This document shows positions 1 through 10,899 of a stretch of 58,944 bases of DNA, piece by piece. The translations under genes and the position numbers were made by a program. The notes beneath the pieces were generated by a model. That model searched no databases, was not told where the DNA came from, and saw only the letters and a program-made list of their open reading frames with translations. Numbering within the stretch: the first letter of the stretch is position 1; the number at the start of each line of letters is the position of its first letter. Origin of the DNA: Zygnema cylindricum (taxonomy: Eukaryota; Streptophyta; Zygnematophyceae; Zygnematales; Zygnemataceae); the NCBI GenBank assembly GCA_037447655.1, contig JBBHKE010002644.1, forward strand, positions 310,484 to 369,427. The letters are read 5' to 3'.

Positions 1-175
1 GAATAATAAAAATCAGGGATCTCAATTTTCAAAAAGCAAAACATTCGTAAAAAATCGAAAAAAACTCCTCTCTTCTTACCTCTTATTTGAAAACAAAAAA
101 TCCCCTTCACGATAATTAAATCGTTTAATTAAATCCTTATTCACCGTTATTAGTGTGGATTCATTAAAAGTTGGT

Positions 176-234
<59 letters not shown>

Positions 235-600
235 TAATTGACAAAAAATGTTAGTTAATCTTTTTCACAATTGACTAAAATTTTGATTGCTCCATTGCAT
301 TCTCCGTTCATCACAATTAGTGTGGATTGAATGAAAAAAAAAGTTTTTTATGTATGGACCCAGAATTGACAAAAAAAAAAACATTAGTTTTCCATTTACA
401 ATGATTATACCTCTTCACTTAACGTAATTAGTGTGGTTTTTTTTTTTAAAAAGGATCGAAACATAGTTGACAACAAATATCAGCAATCCGTAAAAAAACA
501 AAACTAAATCTCCACCCTATTCACCGCAATTAGTGTGGAATTTTTCATTTTTATGATTGGAAGCATAATACACTCCAAATTATGAATCAGCGTTGTTAAA
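1..600. repeat. Diverged tandem array with an ATTAGTGTGG core
   Basis: Four related blocks carry the core (C/T)AATTAGTGTGG or TTATTAGTGTGG, at about 141-160, 311-330, 419-437 and 521-540. Three are followed or preceded by a second shared motif, (A/G)TTGACAA(A/C)AAA followed by ATTAGT or ATCAGC, near 236, 363 and 465. The spacing is about 100-170 bp, so the copies are old and have indels. The block is AT-rich and has no plausible coding frame. It may be decayed satellite DNA or the subterminal repeats of a transposon; I cannot tell which. Confidence 0.55.
175..230. repeat. (GA)n microsatellite
   Basis: An almost pure GA dinucleotide run, broken once by GGG, lies inside the diverged tandem array. 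Confidence 0.95.
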
Positions 601-1610
601 ATATATAGAGAGGGAGAGGTGTCTATATAAGTATGCATATATTATATATGAAAAAACTTTGTTAACAAAACAAGGGTCCTAATAAGAGCTTGTACTTTAT
701 CTAGTCTAGGCTAGTCTAGGAGATACCATTTTTTTTAGTAAGAATCCACACTATTTTGTGTGGGAACTCCTAAAAAAAAAAAACGGAATTGGAAGAAATA
801 AAATCCAAGCTAATTACTGTGAATGGATAAAAAAAAATGAAGTACAAAAGTTTTCCTTTAATTACGAATTAATCTCGATTTCTTTGAAATCACATGGTTT
901 CTATTATTATTATTATTATTATTTATTTATTTTTCTTTTTGCAAAATGGTATTACTTGAAAAAGAATCGCTATTGAATATAATTCGATAAAAACGTATCG
1001 AGGTAAATTTCTGGATAAAATCATTTTTCTTTTTACTTTTATTTATTTCATAGACAACATTTTTCTTATTTTCACCTAAATAAGTATTTATGGATTTGAG
1101 TTAAGAATTGATGTTAATTTTATTTTTTTAATTTCCTCCAATTCAGTAACAAAAAAGAGTAACTAAACAATTTATAATCATTAAACAAATTTTAATTAAA
1201 AAATTGTATGGCGTAGATTTTGCAAATTTAGAAGTGATCATGTAAATAAACTCTAATTCTTTTTTCTTCTTATTTTCACCATAACAAAAATAAAACAGAA
1301 TTCAAAATAAAATCGGTCAAAAAATATAAAAAAACTTAAAGAATCCAAAAACAAAGGTGTTCATTTTTATTTTTATATTTTATTTGAACCCAAATAAAAA
1401 TTTAGGCAAAAAAAAAGAAAAAAACCAACCTGTCTTTTTGGGTGTGAGAAATAACTCCCCAATGCATTGTCAAATTATCAAAAACGCAGGTTGTCAATTT
1501 AACAAGGAGGGAAGATTTTTTGGGAATACTTTCCACACTGACAACCAAGTCTCCTTCCAACTGCCCGAGAAAAAAAATAAAAAATAAATAAATACAATAC
1601 AAACACATGA
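601..1610. other. AT-rich spacer, no gene seen
   Basis: This stretch has poly-A and poly-T runs and a short ATT microsatellite near 900-935. It holds no coding frame with recognisable protein content. ORFs here are short and of low complexity. Confidence 0.6.
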
Positions 1611-1925
1611 GTGACGGGAGGGAGGGGTGAGAGGGAAAGGGAAAAACAAGAGATCTTAAATAGAGGGGGAGGGAAGGTGAAGGGGGGGGAAGGAGGGAAG
1701 GATCACAGGAAGAGGGGAGGAAGGAAGGAAGGAAGGGGGATGGAAGGAGAGGGGAGGAGGGGAAGAAGGGAGGGGAGGGAGAGGGAAGGGGAGAGGGACG
1801 AGGGGAGGGAGAGAGGGGTGGGAGGGGAGAGGGGGCAGGAGGGCAGAGGGAGGGGGGGGAGAGGGAGAGCGGGGGAGAGTAGGAGAGAAGAGAGAAACAA
1901 ACAAGAAAGCAAGAAAAAAAAATGA
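1611..1925. repeat. Polypurine (G/A) tract
   Basis: About 300 bp with nearly all purines on the plus strand, rich in GGGA and GGAA. The long open frames across it, including one of 356 codons on the minus strand, consist of Gly/Arg/Glu or Ser/Pro/Leu runs and are artefacts of base composition. Confidence 0.9.
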
Positions 1926-2082
1926 TTTCCCCACCTTTGTTTTTATATCAAATTTGAATTCCTTTACACTCGAAGAATCTTCAGATCCTCTCTCTCCACT
2001 TCCCTCCCTCTCCTCCCTCCCTTCCCCCCCTCTCTCCCTCTCCACGGCCTCTCTCTGCCCGGCCGCAGCTGAGACTCTCATC

Positions 2083-2180
2083 GTTGACTTTTGAGAAGTC
2101 GACTTTTGGGACGTTGACTTTCCAACCGTTGACTTTTCCAGCGTTGACTTTTGGTTGGATCCAATTTCCCACGTTGACGA
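2083..2180. repeat. 15-bp tandem repeat carrying TTGAC (W-box-like) cores
   Basis: GTTGACTTT(T/C) or GTCGACTTTT starts at 2083, 2098, 2113, 2128 and 2143, exactly 15 bp apart. A further GTTGACG lies at 2173, two periods on. TTGAC is the core of the W-box bound by plant WRKY factors, so the array could be a dense binding site. It could equally be a minisatellite without function. No transcription unit could be assigned next to it. Confidence 0.7.
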
Positions 2181-2597
2181 AATCTGATTTGGGAAGACTA
2201 ATAATTGGGAATTGTTTTTTTGGGATCCAAAAAAATGGGGTTTAAATGGGGTAAAGAGGTAACTATGGTTTTTGATTTTTTTTTTTCTTCCCAAAATAAT
2301 ATTTCCCAAAAAATTTGACCCAAATTTTTTTTTTTTCGATTCCGCGAGATTTGAATCCGAATCGGAGAAAAAATTGGACCCAAAAAAAATCTTCGGGGAA
2401 AAAAACAATTTTCTTTTGTCGAAAGCCCTTTTTTTTTTTTTGTTAAAAAAAGCGTTTTTAGAAAAACAATGGGAATTATAATTTTTTTGAAAAATAAAAA
2501 TTCTGGTGTGGGAAATTTTGATACTGGATTGGTTAAATTTTTTCAAAAAAAAAGATCTTTTGGGGTTTAAAGGAAACACTATTTTATGGGTGGTACG
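2181..2597. other. Spacer with homopolymer runs, no gene seen
   Basis: This stretch has repeated TTTTTTGGG and CCCAAAA-type words and T-runs. I see no protein-like frame, RNA gene or transposon motif. Confidence 0.5.
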
Positions 2598-2892
2598 GAC
2601 AGAGAGAGGAGAGACAGAGAAGGGAGAGGAGAGGGAGCAGAGAGAGGGAGGGAGAGAGGGAGAGAGGGAGGAGACAGCGAGAGAATCTGAAAGGAGTGGG
2701 AAGCTTCCGAGAACTTTCTGAGTCATGATTTCCTTCCAGATTCGAACCTGGAATTAGTGTGTCAACAAACGGGGTAGAGGGAGAGAAGAGGGAGAGAGAA
2801 GGGGGAGACGAGAGAGAAAAAGAGAGAGAAAGAGAGAGAAAGAGAGAAAAGAGGGAGAGATAGGGGGGAAAGTCGATGATGAAAGAAGGGCA

Positions 2893-2970
<78 letters not shown>
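2598..2970. repeat. GA-rich tracts and long (GA)n microsatellite
   Basis: Purine-rich segments at 2598-2705 and 2770-2880 lead into an almost pure GA run of about 75 bp (2896-2970). Open frames here encode only Arg-Glu or Ser-Leu dipeptide runs and are not genes. Confidence 0.95.
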
Positions 2971-2974
<4 letters not shown>

Positions 2975-3027
2975 ATGTAGGGATGGAAAAATACGAGAGA
3001 TATGAATGTAGGGATGGAAAAATACGG
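2971..3027. repeat. 31-bp direct duplication
   Basis: A 31-bp unit beginning ATGAATGTAGGGATGG starts at 2971 and again at 3002, directly after the GA microsatellite. This is a simple tandem duplication. Confidence 0.85.
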
Positions 3028-3133
3028 AGTGTGAAAAAGATCTATACAATCAGAAAAAGTGCGAAAACGACAGTTTTATTTTAAAGTTCGAAACTTCGAC
3101 CTTTTGAAAACGTCCTCGAAGCATGAAAATTGC

Positions 3134-3591
3134 CACGTGGCGAGAAACCAGTACTGTAGTAATGTCTGGTCCTATGTACACGTGCGACATTAAGCACGAA
3201 CCAATCACGTGGCGTCCGCCTCTGTAAAAGGGTGATGTGACTCCACTTCCGGCGGCGTCGATCCGAACCGTCGGATTTTGAATTTCAGGCGCGCCAAAAA
3301 AACGATGTAATTAGAATTGAGATCGTGATGTGGTGAACAGAAAAATGGTAAAATAAATCTGAGCCGTCGATTTCTGTCAGATTATTCGATGTTTCCAAGA
3401 TTTGAAGATGTTTCCTGCACAATGTACGGAAAAATGTGGACGGCGGGAGAATTTTTTTGGGAATTTCGAGAATGCGGAAATATCGCGGCATTGAAAATCG
3501 AGGCTCAGTTCGAGGTCGCCACGTGGCTTGTTTTAAGTAGTTGAATTATACCGCCACAGGCGGAAAGCGGGAGAAACCCATATTACACGTG
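3134..3591. promoter_or_regulatory. Cluster of five CACGTG (G-box) palindromes
   Basis: CACGTG occurs at 3134, 3179, 3206, 3520 and 3586. Three have the extended form CACGTGGC, which plant bZIP and bHLH factors commonly bind. Words such as CCGTCGGAT and GCCGTCGAT are interspersed. No downstream gene was recognised, so the assignment as regulatory DNA rests on motif density alone. Confidence 0.4.
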
Positions 3592-3620
3592 TGAGCAAAG
3601 GCTACGAGGGACGCGATGAT

Positions 3621-4640
3621 AACGACCACTCGAAATTTTAAGAAAATTGCTGCTGGTCAAAATGCCGTTTGCGGCCGAAATCCGCCGTTCTCATTCACGG
3701 TTCTATGGGGTAAAACCTTTACGCTTAACGAACGAGCATGTAAATTATCTCTACACCGTGTATCGCTGTTAATCTTAATATTTTTTGGGAATTGATCATG
3801 GCAGCGACTTAGGGTACTGTCCCATGTGGCTAAGTTCGGGTTTTTTTCTGTCGTTTTCCTTTATAACTAAGCGCCGTACTGCCTAAGTTGGGACTGTACG
3901 AAGAAATCGCAAATTTGTAGAGTACAATTTGCGTCATTCTCGAACTTAAAAAAATTGTCGTCTTGTGTTTATTCGACCCACAGTCACGTCATCTTCAAAC
4001 TTATCATAAACCACATAGGCTTTGTGTTTTAAGCAAAGTAAAACAGTTTTCACAAATGGAAATACACATTCCCACGTGTGAAAAGTATTCCAAAGTCTTT
4101 GACGACTGAAAAAAGTACAAGGCAGTTCGTTTTAGTCCGCATGCACCTTGTACAGTTTTTTTTTGGAGGGGTCTCGATGCTGCAGTGTCATTTCACACAA
4201 AGCTGAAAAATCTGCGATGGTGAAAAATCTGCGAAGTCATGGAGTGGAGGCCGGACAGGAGAGGTTTACGCAAAGGCATGTTGTACAGCGACGGATGCGA
4301 GGCTGGACGTCTTTGATGTCACGCAAAGACATGTAACATACCAAATCGTTTCAAAAATTACGATGTGTCTTGCGACGCTTCAAAAAGTTTCGAAAAACTA
4401 CGGTGCGGCAATCGCACATTGTACACGGTGATAGCCGTAACGGCTATTGTCGAAGTATACAATCGTCACAAACTTAAGCAGCAATTTCGAGTAAACACAT
4501 AGAGACACCTGAAATCCGGGTCCGCCGGATCCGCGCTAAAATACAAAGTAAATTTGCTAAGTTACAATTACATGGGGCCGTACCCTTACTATCGCGAAGC
4601 GTTACGTTGAACTTACCCAAATTGAAGAACGACGCGAAAT
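3621..4640. other. Intergenic sequence, no gene recognised
   Basis: Mixed-composition DNA with no recognisable protein motif. The one 62-codon plus-strand frame (4148-4336) resembles nothing I know. A small perfect hairpin, ATAGCCG-TAA-CGGCTAT, lies near 4430-4446. Words such as 'CAATCGTCACAAAC' (about 4463) resemble motifs in the repeat at 48764-49540. Confidence 0.4.
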
Positions 4641-4654
4641 GAAACGTTTGAAAA

Positions 4655-5201
4655 CTACACCGCGAATCGTTATTAGTGTCAAAGTCACTAATTTGAGTTC
4701 TTAAAATTTTGATTTTTTTCCTCAAATGGGATACATGATTTTAATTTTTCCTTGACGTAAATTAAGGTACAGTACAAAATAGCATAAAGCCCGAAATTAC
4801 AATAAAATATAAATAGTGTGGTGAACGATCGACGTCAAACCGTACATAAATGTACCTTTTCAAGTGAAAATTTACAAAAAATGAATTAAATCAGACGCGC
4901 ACGCATAGGAATGTGTGCTTCAAAAAACAGGATTAGTCTGACACGTAAACTAGTATATCATGTACGGATGTTTTAAACTCACGGCGACGTACTATTTCTA
5001 ATATCTTGTACGGATACATATATTAATGTATATAATCGTACGGCAAATATTCCATTTTTGTTGTTCCCAAATTAGCATTAACGCCGAAAATAGAATACAC
5101 CTTTTATTTGAAAATTTTCAAATTCTAAATTAGCATAAGGTACGGTAAATTTTCTTCACCACTATTTAAACTTTGACAAAAATAACGATTCGCGGTGTAC
5201 A
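4655..5201. repeat. Inverted repeat (possible MITE)
   Basis: The left arm 4655-4684 and right arm 5172-5201 are inverted copies sharing TACACCGCGAATCGTTATT, followed by a variable 3-4 bases and TCAAAGT. About 490 bp of AT-rich DNA separates them. Beyond this core the arms match only weakly. The arrangement suits a fold-back or MITE-like element, but I found no clear target-site duplication. Confidence 0.5.
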
Positions 5202-5385
5202 GCTTTAGAAGACTTGTACAAACATATTAAATCGCTCGAAACAAACTTTGTGCACCATAATAAAACGGACCAGCGAAGAAATATCAATTGGAAATAAATG
5301 AAAAAAATATGAGTCGTCACGCGCGACCAGATCAAGCAACACTATTTACCATTGGCGATTAAATTTCAATTTTTCGGCTAAGGGT
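5200..5385 (-). repeat. Dispersed repeat, inverted partner at about 49010-49195
   Basis: Shared words in reverse orientation include ACATATTAAATCGC, AAATATCAATTGGAA, GAGTCGTCACGCGCGAC and ATTGGCGATTAAATTTCAA. They occur in the same order and spacing in both places. No coding capacity is visible, so this is probably a non-autonomous element or part of a larger repeat. Confidence 0.75.
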
Positions 5386-5910
5386 GGCGTTCGATCAGGA
5401 AATTTTGTAATCGTACGAACAACATTACAGAATGCTACACTTTGAACGTTGTTCTCTCGCGCAGAGTCTGTAAACCACGTGCTCATAAATGAGTACCACG
5501 TAAGATAAAATCGTATATTGAAAATCGTCAAATATTTTTTACACCGACCAACTTCAACTCGAAATCGTCATTTGCATACCATATACGTGCAGACCAGGGC
5601 TTCGTACCACACAAATTTTGTACTCTTTGCAAACGCTTGTCAGATGCCAGCTCATTATTTGCAACACTTCTCAGATGCCAGTTCATTATTTTTAGGGTTT
5701 ATGCTTAATCGCGTGACGAGTGAGCGCTTCCACAAATAGTGTGACGAATGAGCAATAACAAAGATAGCGTGACGAAAGCTCGTTACGAGGACACTTTCGT
5801 GATTTCCGTTGAATTTTAGAATGCATATATCATGTGCGAAAATTTTCGATTTCCGTTGGTTTGCCGTCGTGACACGTGCATTCATTATCCAACGTGTCGC
5901 GGCTCAATTT
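5386..5910. other. Intergenic sequence, no gene recognised
   Basis: Short open frames exist on both strands but none shows a recognisable motif. A short local duplication of CTCAGATGCCAG followed by TTCATTATTT or CTCATTATTT occurs at about 5640-5690. Confidence 0.45.
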
Positions 5911-5961
5911 TTTCTGTAAATGGTGATGTACCTCCTCGAGGTACATCACCATTTACAGAAA
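5911..5961. repeat. 51-nt near-perfect palindrome (24-bp stem, 3-nt loop)
   Basis: TTCTGTAAATGGTGATGTAC runs into its reverse complement around the centre ACCTC-CTC-GAGGT. The 24-bp arms show no mismatch. A second small hairpin, CGAAGC-GAAT-GCTTCG, follows at 5966-5981. There is no T-run, so it is not a bacterial-type terminator. A small RNA precursor, a cruciform or a transposition scar are the options. Confidence 0.9.
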
Positions 5962-6173
5962 CTTTCGAAGCGAATGCTTCGCGAAAAAAAATCCAACGGT
6001 CATTGTTACCTCCCAGACCTTTGGAGAATATTGGCAAAATTCTCTGTAATGTTGTTCGCGCATAAAAACAAAATAAGAGGTACGGCGTAGTACGGATAGG
6101 TTCGAATTTCTGTAAACAACCTCACTTTTTATCTAAAGGAACGTCACCCTAAGTTAAAAGCGAACATGTGCTC

Positions 6174-7151
6174 TGTAATAGAATTTCTTACCTCTCGGAA
6201 AATCCCATTACTTCAATCAATTTCATCCACACATTCCACACATTGGAAAATACACATCCACATTGGAAAACACTCACATAAAGATAAACTTTAAATTAGA
6301 AGAAGCTTCTGTCCACATAACATTAGCTTGGTCTCTTGCCCTCGTGGCTCAACCCTTTTTTTAAAGTATTTTCCTCTACTCTACACTCTTAAATATTCTA
6401 TCTCTTAACTACTAAAATACTACTTTTATTTGTAAGATATTTCAATGCCCAAAATGCCAATGCTCCAATTTGGTTTTAATCGCTCAAGACCAAGATATGT
6501 CAGAATTTCTCCAGACTTTTCCAAAGAAAAAGATGTTTACTCTCCTTTTAGACTTCACTATTTATCCATCATCGCTCTAGACTAGCCAGGCCAAAGTCAA
6601 CGCTCCGTTGAATAGGTTTTACTTGGGCCAATCATTGATCGGCAAAGACTCAGACTGACCAATGCAAAAGCGTGCAAAATCTCTTACTAACTATATAGGA
6701 TTTAATAACCAATCAAACGCTACATTTCACTACGTAACATTTACTTGCAGAAGTGCGCGCCAAACAAAACGCGACTTCGCAATAACGTGAGTCGCAAATT
6801 TTACAAGTGAAACTACCAACGAAATTTCCAAAAAGTGAAAGTAACGTTTTGTACTAAAAACTGTACGAAACGAACCATCGTGCGTACCAAACGAAATATT
6901 GATTCATTTGGTACTTTTTAAAAGTGCGCCTGAAATTGCGCGGCTAGTTTGACCCTTAACCCGTTTCAATGAACACCCACTCGTTATTTTGACCTCACGC
7001 TATCGCCTAAATACACCAATCACTATATTTTTTTTGAATACAACTCCAAATCGTGCGATTCTTTCGCGGACTTCTACCAAATTCAAAATTCTATATTCGT
7101 AACACTTAAATACCCATTTACAAACAAGTTCGATCAACTATTACAGTTACA
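6174..7151 (-). repeat. 3' LTR of Gy1 (978 bp)
   Basis: In element sense the LTR begins TGTAACTGTAATAG and ends AAATTCTATTACA, so its ends are the usual TG...CA within a longer terminal inversion TGTAA...TTACA. It aligns end to end with the Gy2 5' LTR (30181-31159, 979 bp). A purine tract ending AGAGGGGATGA lies directly before it and serves as the polypurine tract for plus-strand priming. Confidence 0.9.
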
Positions 7152-7200
7152 TCATCCCCTCTTTATATTTAACTAACTTCAGTTAAAGCACATTTTATTC

Positions 7201-9960
7201 TCAAGACGGGGCTTCTATATTTTTATCCCTCCAATACCTTTGTAAAAACTCATATTTTTTATCTTCTAAAGTTAACTCCTCTTTCGGCCTTCCAAGATAA
7301 TGCACTTGCCAGAATATAGGGTTACCGACCTTAAACCGTTGACCAACCCAATCTGTAACCCATCTGTGGACCTCAGGTTTTATAATTATTGAGGTATCTA
7401 ATCCCGATTCTCTTTCAGTTGGTCGAAGATTTGCTGGTTTCAGCTGACTGATGTGTATCACTGGATGTACTTTTGTTGAAGGGGGGAAGTCTAATTCGAC
7501 AGCAACCGACGATATCATCTCGATTACAGTAAATGGTCCGATGTACTTAAGAGCTAATTTCCCCATAGGATCCGAGTGTCCCTCGATCTTGTACGTGTAA
7601 TGAATTGTTGAAATATCACCTCTGTTTACCACCCAACCACTCCGTTTGCGTTTAGCACTTAATTCTTGTCTTCTTTGTGCCTCCACCAATGCATCCCGGA
7701 CTGTTTTCCAAACTATTTGAAAGTATGCCCAAAATTCTGTTCCATAATTCCTATTCTCTTCAGTGACCCCTGTTATTAAGTCTAATGATTCTCTCGGTTG
7801 GTATCCGTATGCAACTTCAAACGGTGAGAATCTTGTACTAGCATGTTAACATGAATTGTATGAAAAGTCTATTAATGGCAGTGTAGATTCCCATGTGTTT
7901 TAAACTCCACTCCAAACAATCGTAAGCATTTCTTCCGGTGTGCACTTCATCTTTTATGTCTGTCTATAGGATGATTAGAGGCACTCATTTTTAATTCAGT
8001 GCCTAAATTTTGCTGCAATTCTTTCCAAAATGCAAACCTTAATTTAGTATCTATATCACTGACAATAGACAGAGGGACTCCATGATGTCTGACCACATTG
8101 TCAAAATATAATTTTGCAATATCTACAATTAATTGAGTAGTTTTGCAAGGGATAAAGATTGTCATTTTACTGAACCTATCGACTATGACCATGATAGTGT
8201 TATTTCTTCTAGATATAGCTGGCAATTTGACAATAAAATCCATACTGAAAGATTCCCATGGTGTTTCGAGAATATCTAAAGGTTTTAAGAGACCTTTAAG
8301 TTTTTGGTTACTAGGTTTACTCTATTGACAAAGAACACAACTTTCCACGTGTTTTGACACTTCTTTTGCCATCCTGGGCCAAAACAACCTACTCTGCAAC
8401 CGATTAAGAGTTTTATCACGACCCAGATGTCCTAAATGCTTATCGGATTATTGTAAAAGTTGTTTTCTTAGGTCTCCCACTTTAGGAATGCATAACCTAT
8501 ACCGTGTTTGCAAATACAGTAAACCATTTTCTATGCTAAATTTTTTGACATGCCTCTCATTCAATGTGTCAAAATTCCCTCCCAAAAGATTCTTGCAAAT
8601 CACAGCAAAATAAGGATCTTTATCATAACCATTTCTAACAGCATCTAAAAACAATTCATCTCGAACCACCACACCTATTTCAAAGCATCTACTTAAAGGA
8701 TCTGCGACTACATTTGTCTTTCCACGAATATGTTTGACATTAAATTTGAAATATGCCAATTTCTGCATCCACCTAACTTGTCGCCAGTCATAATCTGTAC
8801 ATCACTTAATCTTTGTAGATAGGAGAGTGCCTTATTATCACAGTGAATTGTAAATTCTCTATTATGCAAATAACAACGCCATTTCACCAATGCATGAACT
8901 ATCGCGAGTAATTGTTTTTCCTTTGCTAGATAGTTCTTTCAGCATCGTTGAATTTCCTAGACTTAAAAGCAATAGGATAAAAATGTTTGTTGATTTTTTG
9001 ACTTATGATTGCACCTAGTCTTTTATCCGATGCATCAGTATTGACCAGAACTTCAAATTCCCCAGCAAGATCAAGATACACCTGTGTAGGGGCAGAGGTC
9101 AACTTCCCTTTTAATTCCTCGAAAGCTCTCTTCGATGGGCTCCCCACACAAACGTCTCCTTCTCCCGAAGTAAATCTGTCAAAGGTGCGGCGATCATACT
9201 GAAGTTTCTAATTAATTTCTTGTGATAAGTGGCCAATCCCAAAAATAATCTAACTTCCGTGACATTAGTAGGTTGCTTCCAATTTCGGATTGTAATGATT
9301 TTGGATGGATTTGTTTTAACACCTTCCCCACTAACTATGTGTCCCAAAAGTAATTGTTCACTTTTAAGAAAAGTGGATTTTGACAATTTTCCATATAGTT
9401 TTCTTTCCCATAACCTTTCCAACACTTTTTTTAAATGAAATACATGTTGTTATTTAGATTCGGTGTAAATTAAAATATCATCTTTAAACACCTGAACAAA
9501 CTCATCTATATAATTTGAAAAGGTTTGGTTCATTAATCTTTGATAAGTAGGCGGTGCATTTGTCAAACCAAATGGCTTCAGTACCCATTCAAAATGACCG
9601 ACTCTAGTTCTAAAAGCAGTTTTATCAACATCTTCGGTTCTAATTATCACCTGGTTAAAGCCACTACGCAGATCAATCAATGAAAATAATTTAGCACCTT
9701 TTAAACGATCTATCAAATCAGAAATTAAAGGTAATGGATACTTATCCTTCACCGTAATCTTGTTCAGACTACGATAGTCGACACACATTTTCAACGTTCC
9801 GTCCTTCTTTTTAACGAAGAGAACTGGTGCTCTGTAAGGTTTTTTTGTTGGGCTGAATATGTCCTTTCTCCAAAAACTCCTTGATCTGTTTCTTTAACAC
9901 CTGCTGCTCAAAGAAACAACTGTGCTTATAAATTCATGTGACAGGAGGATTTCATCCAGG
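7201..9960 (-). pseudogene. Gy1 pol remains: RT, RNase H, integrase
   Basis: Fragments in several frames read in order RT (about 9960-9111), RNase H (9147-8448), integrase (8450-7690) and integrase C-terminus (7689-7201). RT motifs seen are [14 protein letters not shown] and PFGLTNAP. The catalytic box reads VFKDD, whereas the family usually has a hydrophobic residue before DD. The integrase core keeps MDFI (first Asp) and VSDID (second Asp), but the region of the catalytic Glu is disrupted near 7950. The last ORF ends with a W-x-V-H-Y-x-G-R-P motif recalling a degenerate chromodomain, which would suit a chromovirus-like gypsy lineage. Stops and frameshifts show it is dead. Confidence 0.85.
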
Positions 9961-10870
9961 TTAAAGGTTAATAACATATTCCACATCTCGGAAAGGTGGC
10001 CTCCCTGAGGGTAAGTCACTTGGGAAAACATCTCTTAACTCAAATATCACATCTTTAACAACAACATCAGATGTATTAATGTCAGTTTCAAAATCAGATT
10101 TTTGTTTTTCAAGATTTTTAGTGGTGTCGGAATTAGAAATAACATCAATGTTAGTGTTTTCTCCCCCCCTTTCATCAGTAACTGCCTCAGTTACTAATAA
10201 CAAGAAAGCATGATTTGTTTTATCTTTTAAATGCTTTTTAAATTGTTTAGTAGAAATCAAACCTTCCACTCCCGATTTGGTTATGTTATTTGTATGATTC
10301 CTATGCAACTTCTTCGAAGGTAATTCTTGCAAAACCTTCCAACCGTTTTCAAACTTCACACTCAAGATGTTGGTTTCCCAATTAATTTGAAGGTTATGTT
10401 CTGTTAACAAAGGCTTTCCCAGTATTAGCTCCTCACTACCCAAATTCATTATTTCACACACAACTTTCATTTTATGACCTTGGATATCAACTTTTATTGT
10501 GTCAGTTTGTGAATCTAATGTGGACTTATTACCATTCGTCACCTGAACATGCAAAGATTTTTCCTTTATGACTGTAGGAATTTTATTTTCCTCTACAAAC
10601 ATGTGAAATAAAATTATGTGTAGCACCTGAATCCACCATAACTCTCAATGGTTTCCCTTCCACTAAAGACTCAAATCTGATCAAACTGTGTTTGGCGTCA
10701 TCGTTATTCAACTGTCCTAACATAGGTTTGTTGTTAAGAGTTTCATCAGAATGATTGTTCAAATTATGGAGTGTAGTTAGCATCATAATAAATTCAGCTA
10801 TCCTAGCCTTTTTATTCAATAGCTTGCCCTCCAGAGTTAACTCGTTAACCTCTAGATCTGATCGACTCAA
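9961..10870 (-). pseudogene. Gy1 protease and linker remains
   Basis: Two overlapping frames cover the aspartic protease and the spacer to RT. The active-site motif VDSGATHNFISH sits near 10640, where the frame shifts. GSEELILGKP further on is the usual second conserved loop of gypsy proteases. The frame downstream (10626-9961) carries a Thr/Asn/Asp-rich linker ending at the LPSGRPP-type sequence before RT. The homologous segment of Gy2 lies at 33294-34160. Confidence 0.8.
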
Positions 10871-10899
10871 CTGGGGACTTTCAGCTAGTCCTTTCCGTT

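Noticed and set aside
1656-2726. 356-codon minus-strand open frame
   Set aside because: It crosses polypurine and GA tracts and the 15-bp repeat. The protein is Ser/Pro/Leu and Lys runs with no domain-like stretch, so it is compositional.
2896-3084. Arg-Glu repeat ORF after the GA microsatellite
   Set aside because: A translated GA repeat, not a protein gene.
4148-4336. Small plus-strand protein of 62 codons
   Set aside because: No motif, no conserved partner in the window, and length within chance expectation.
5911-5961. Rho-independent terminator
   Set aside because: There is no T-run after the stem and the genome is eukaryotic.
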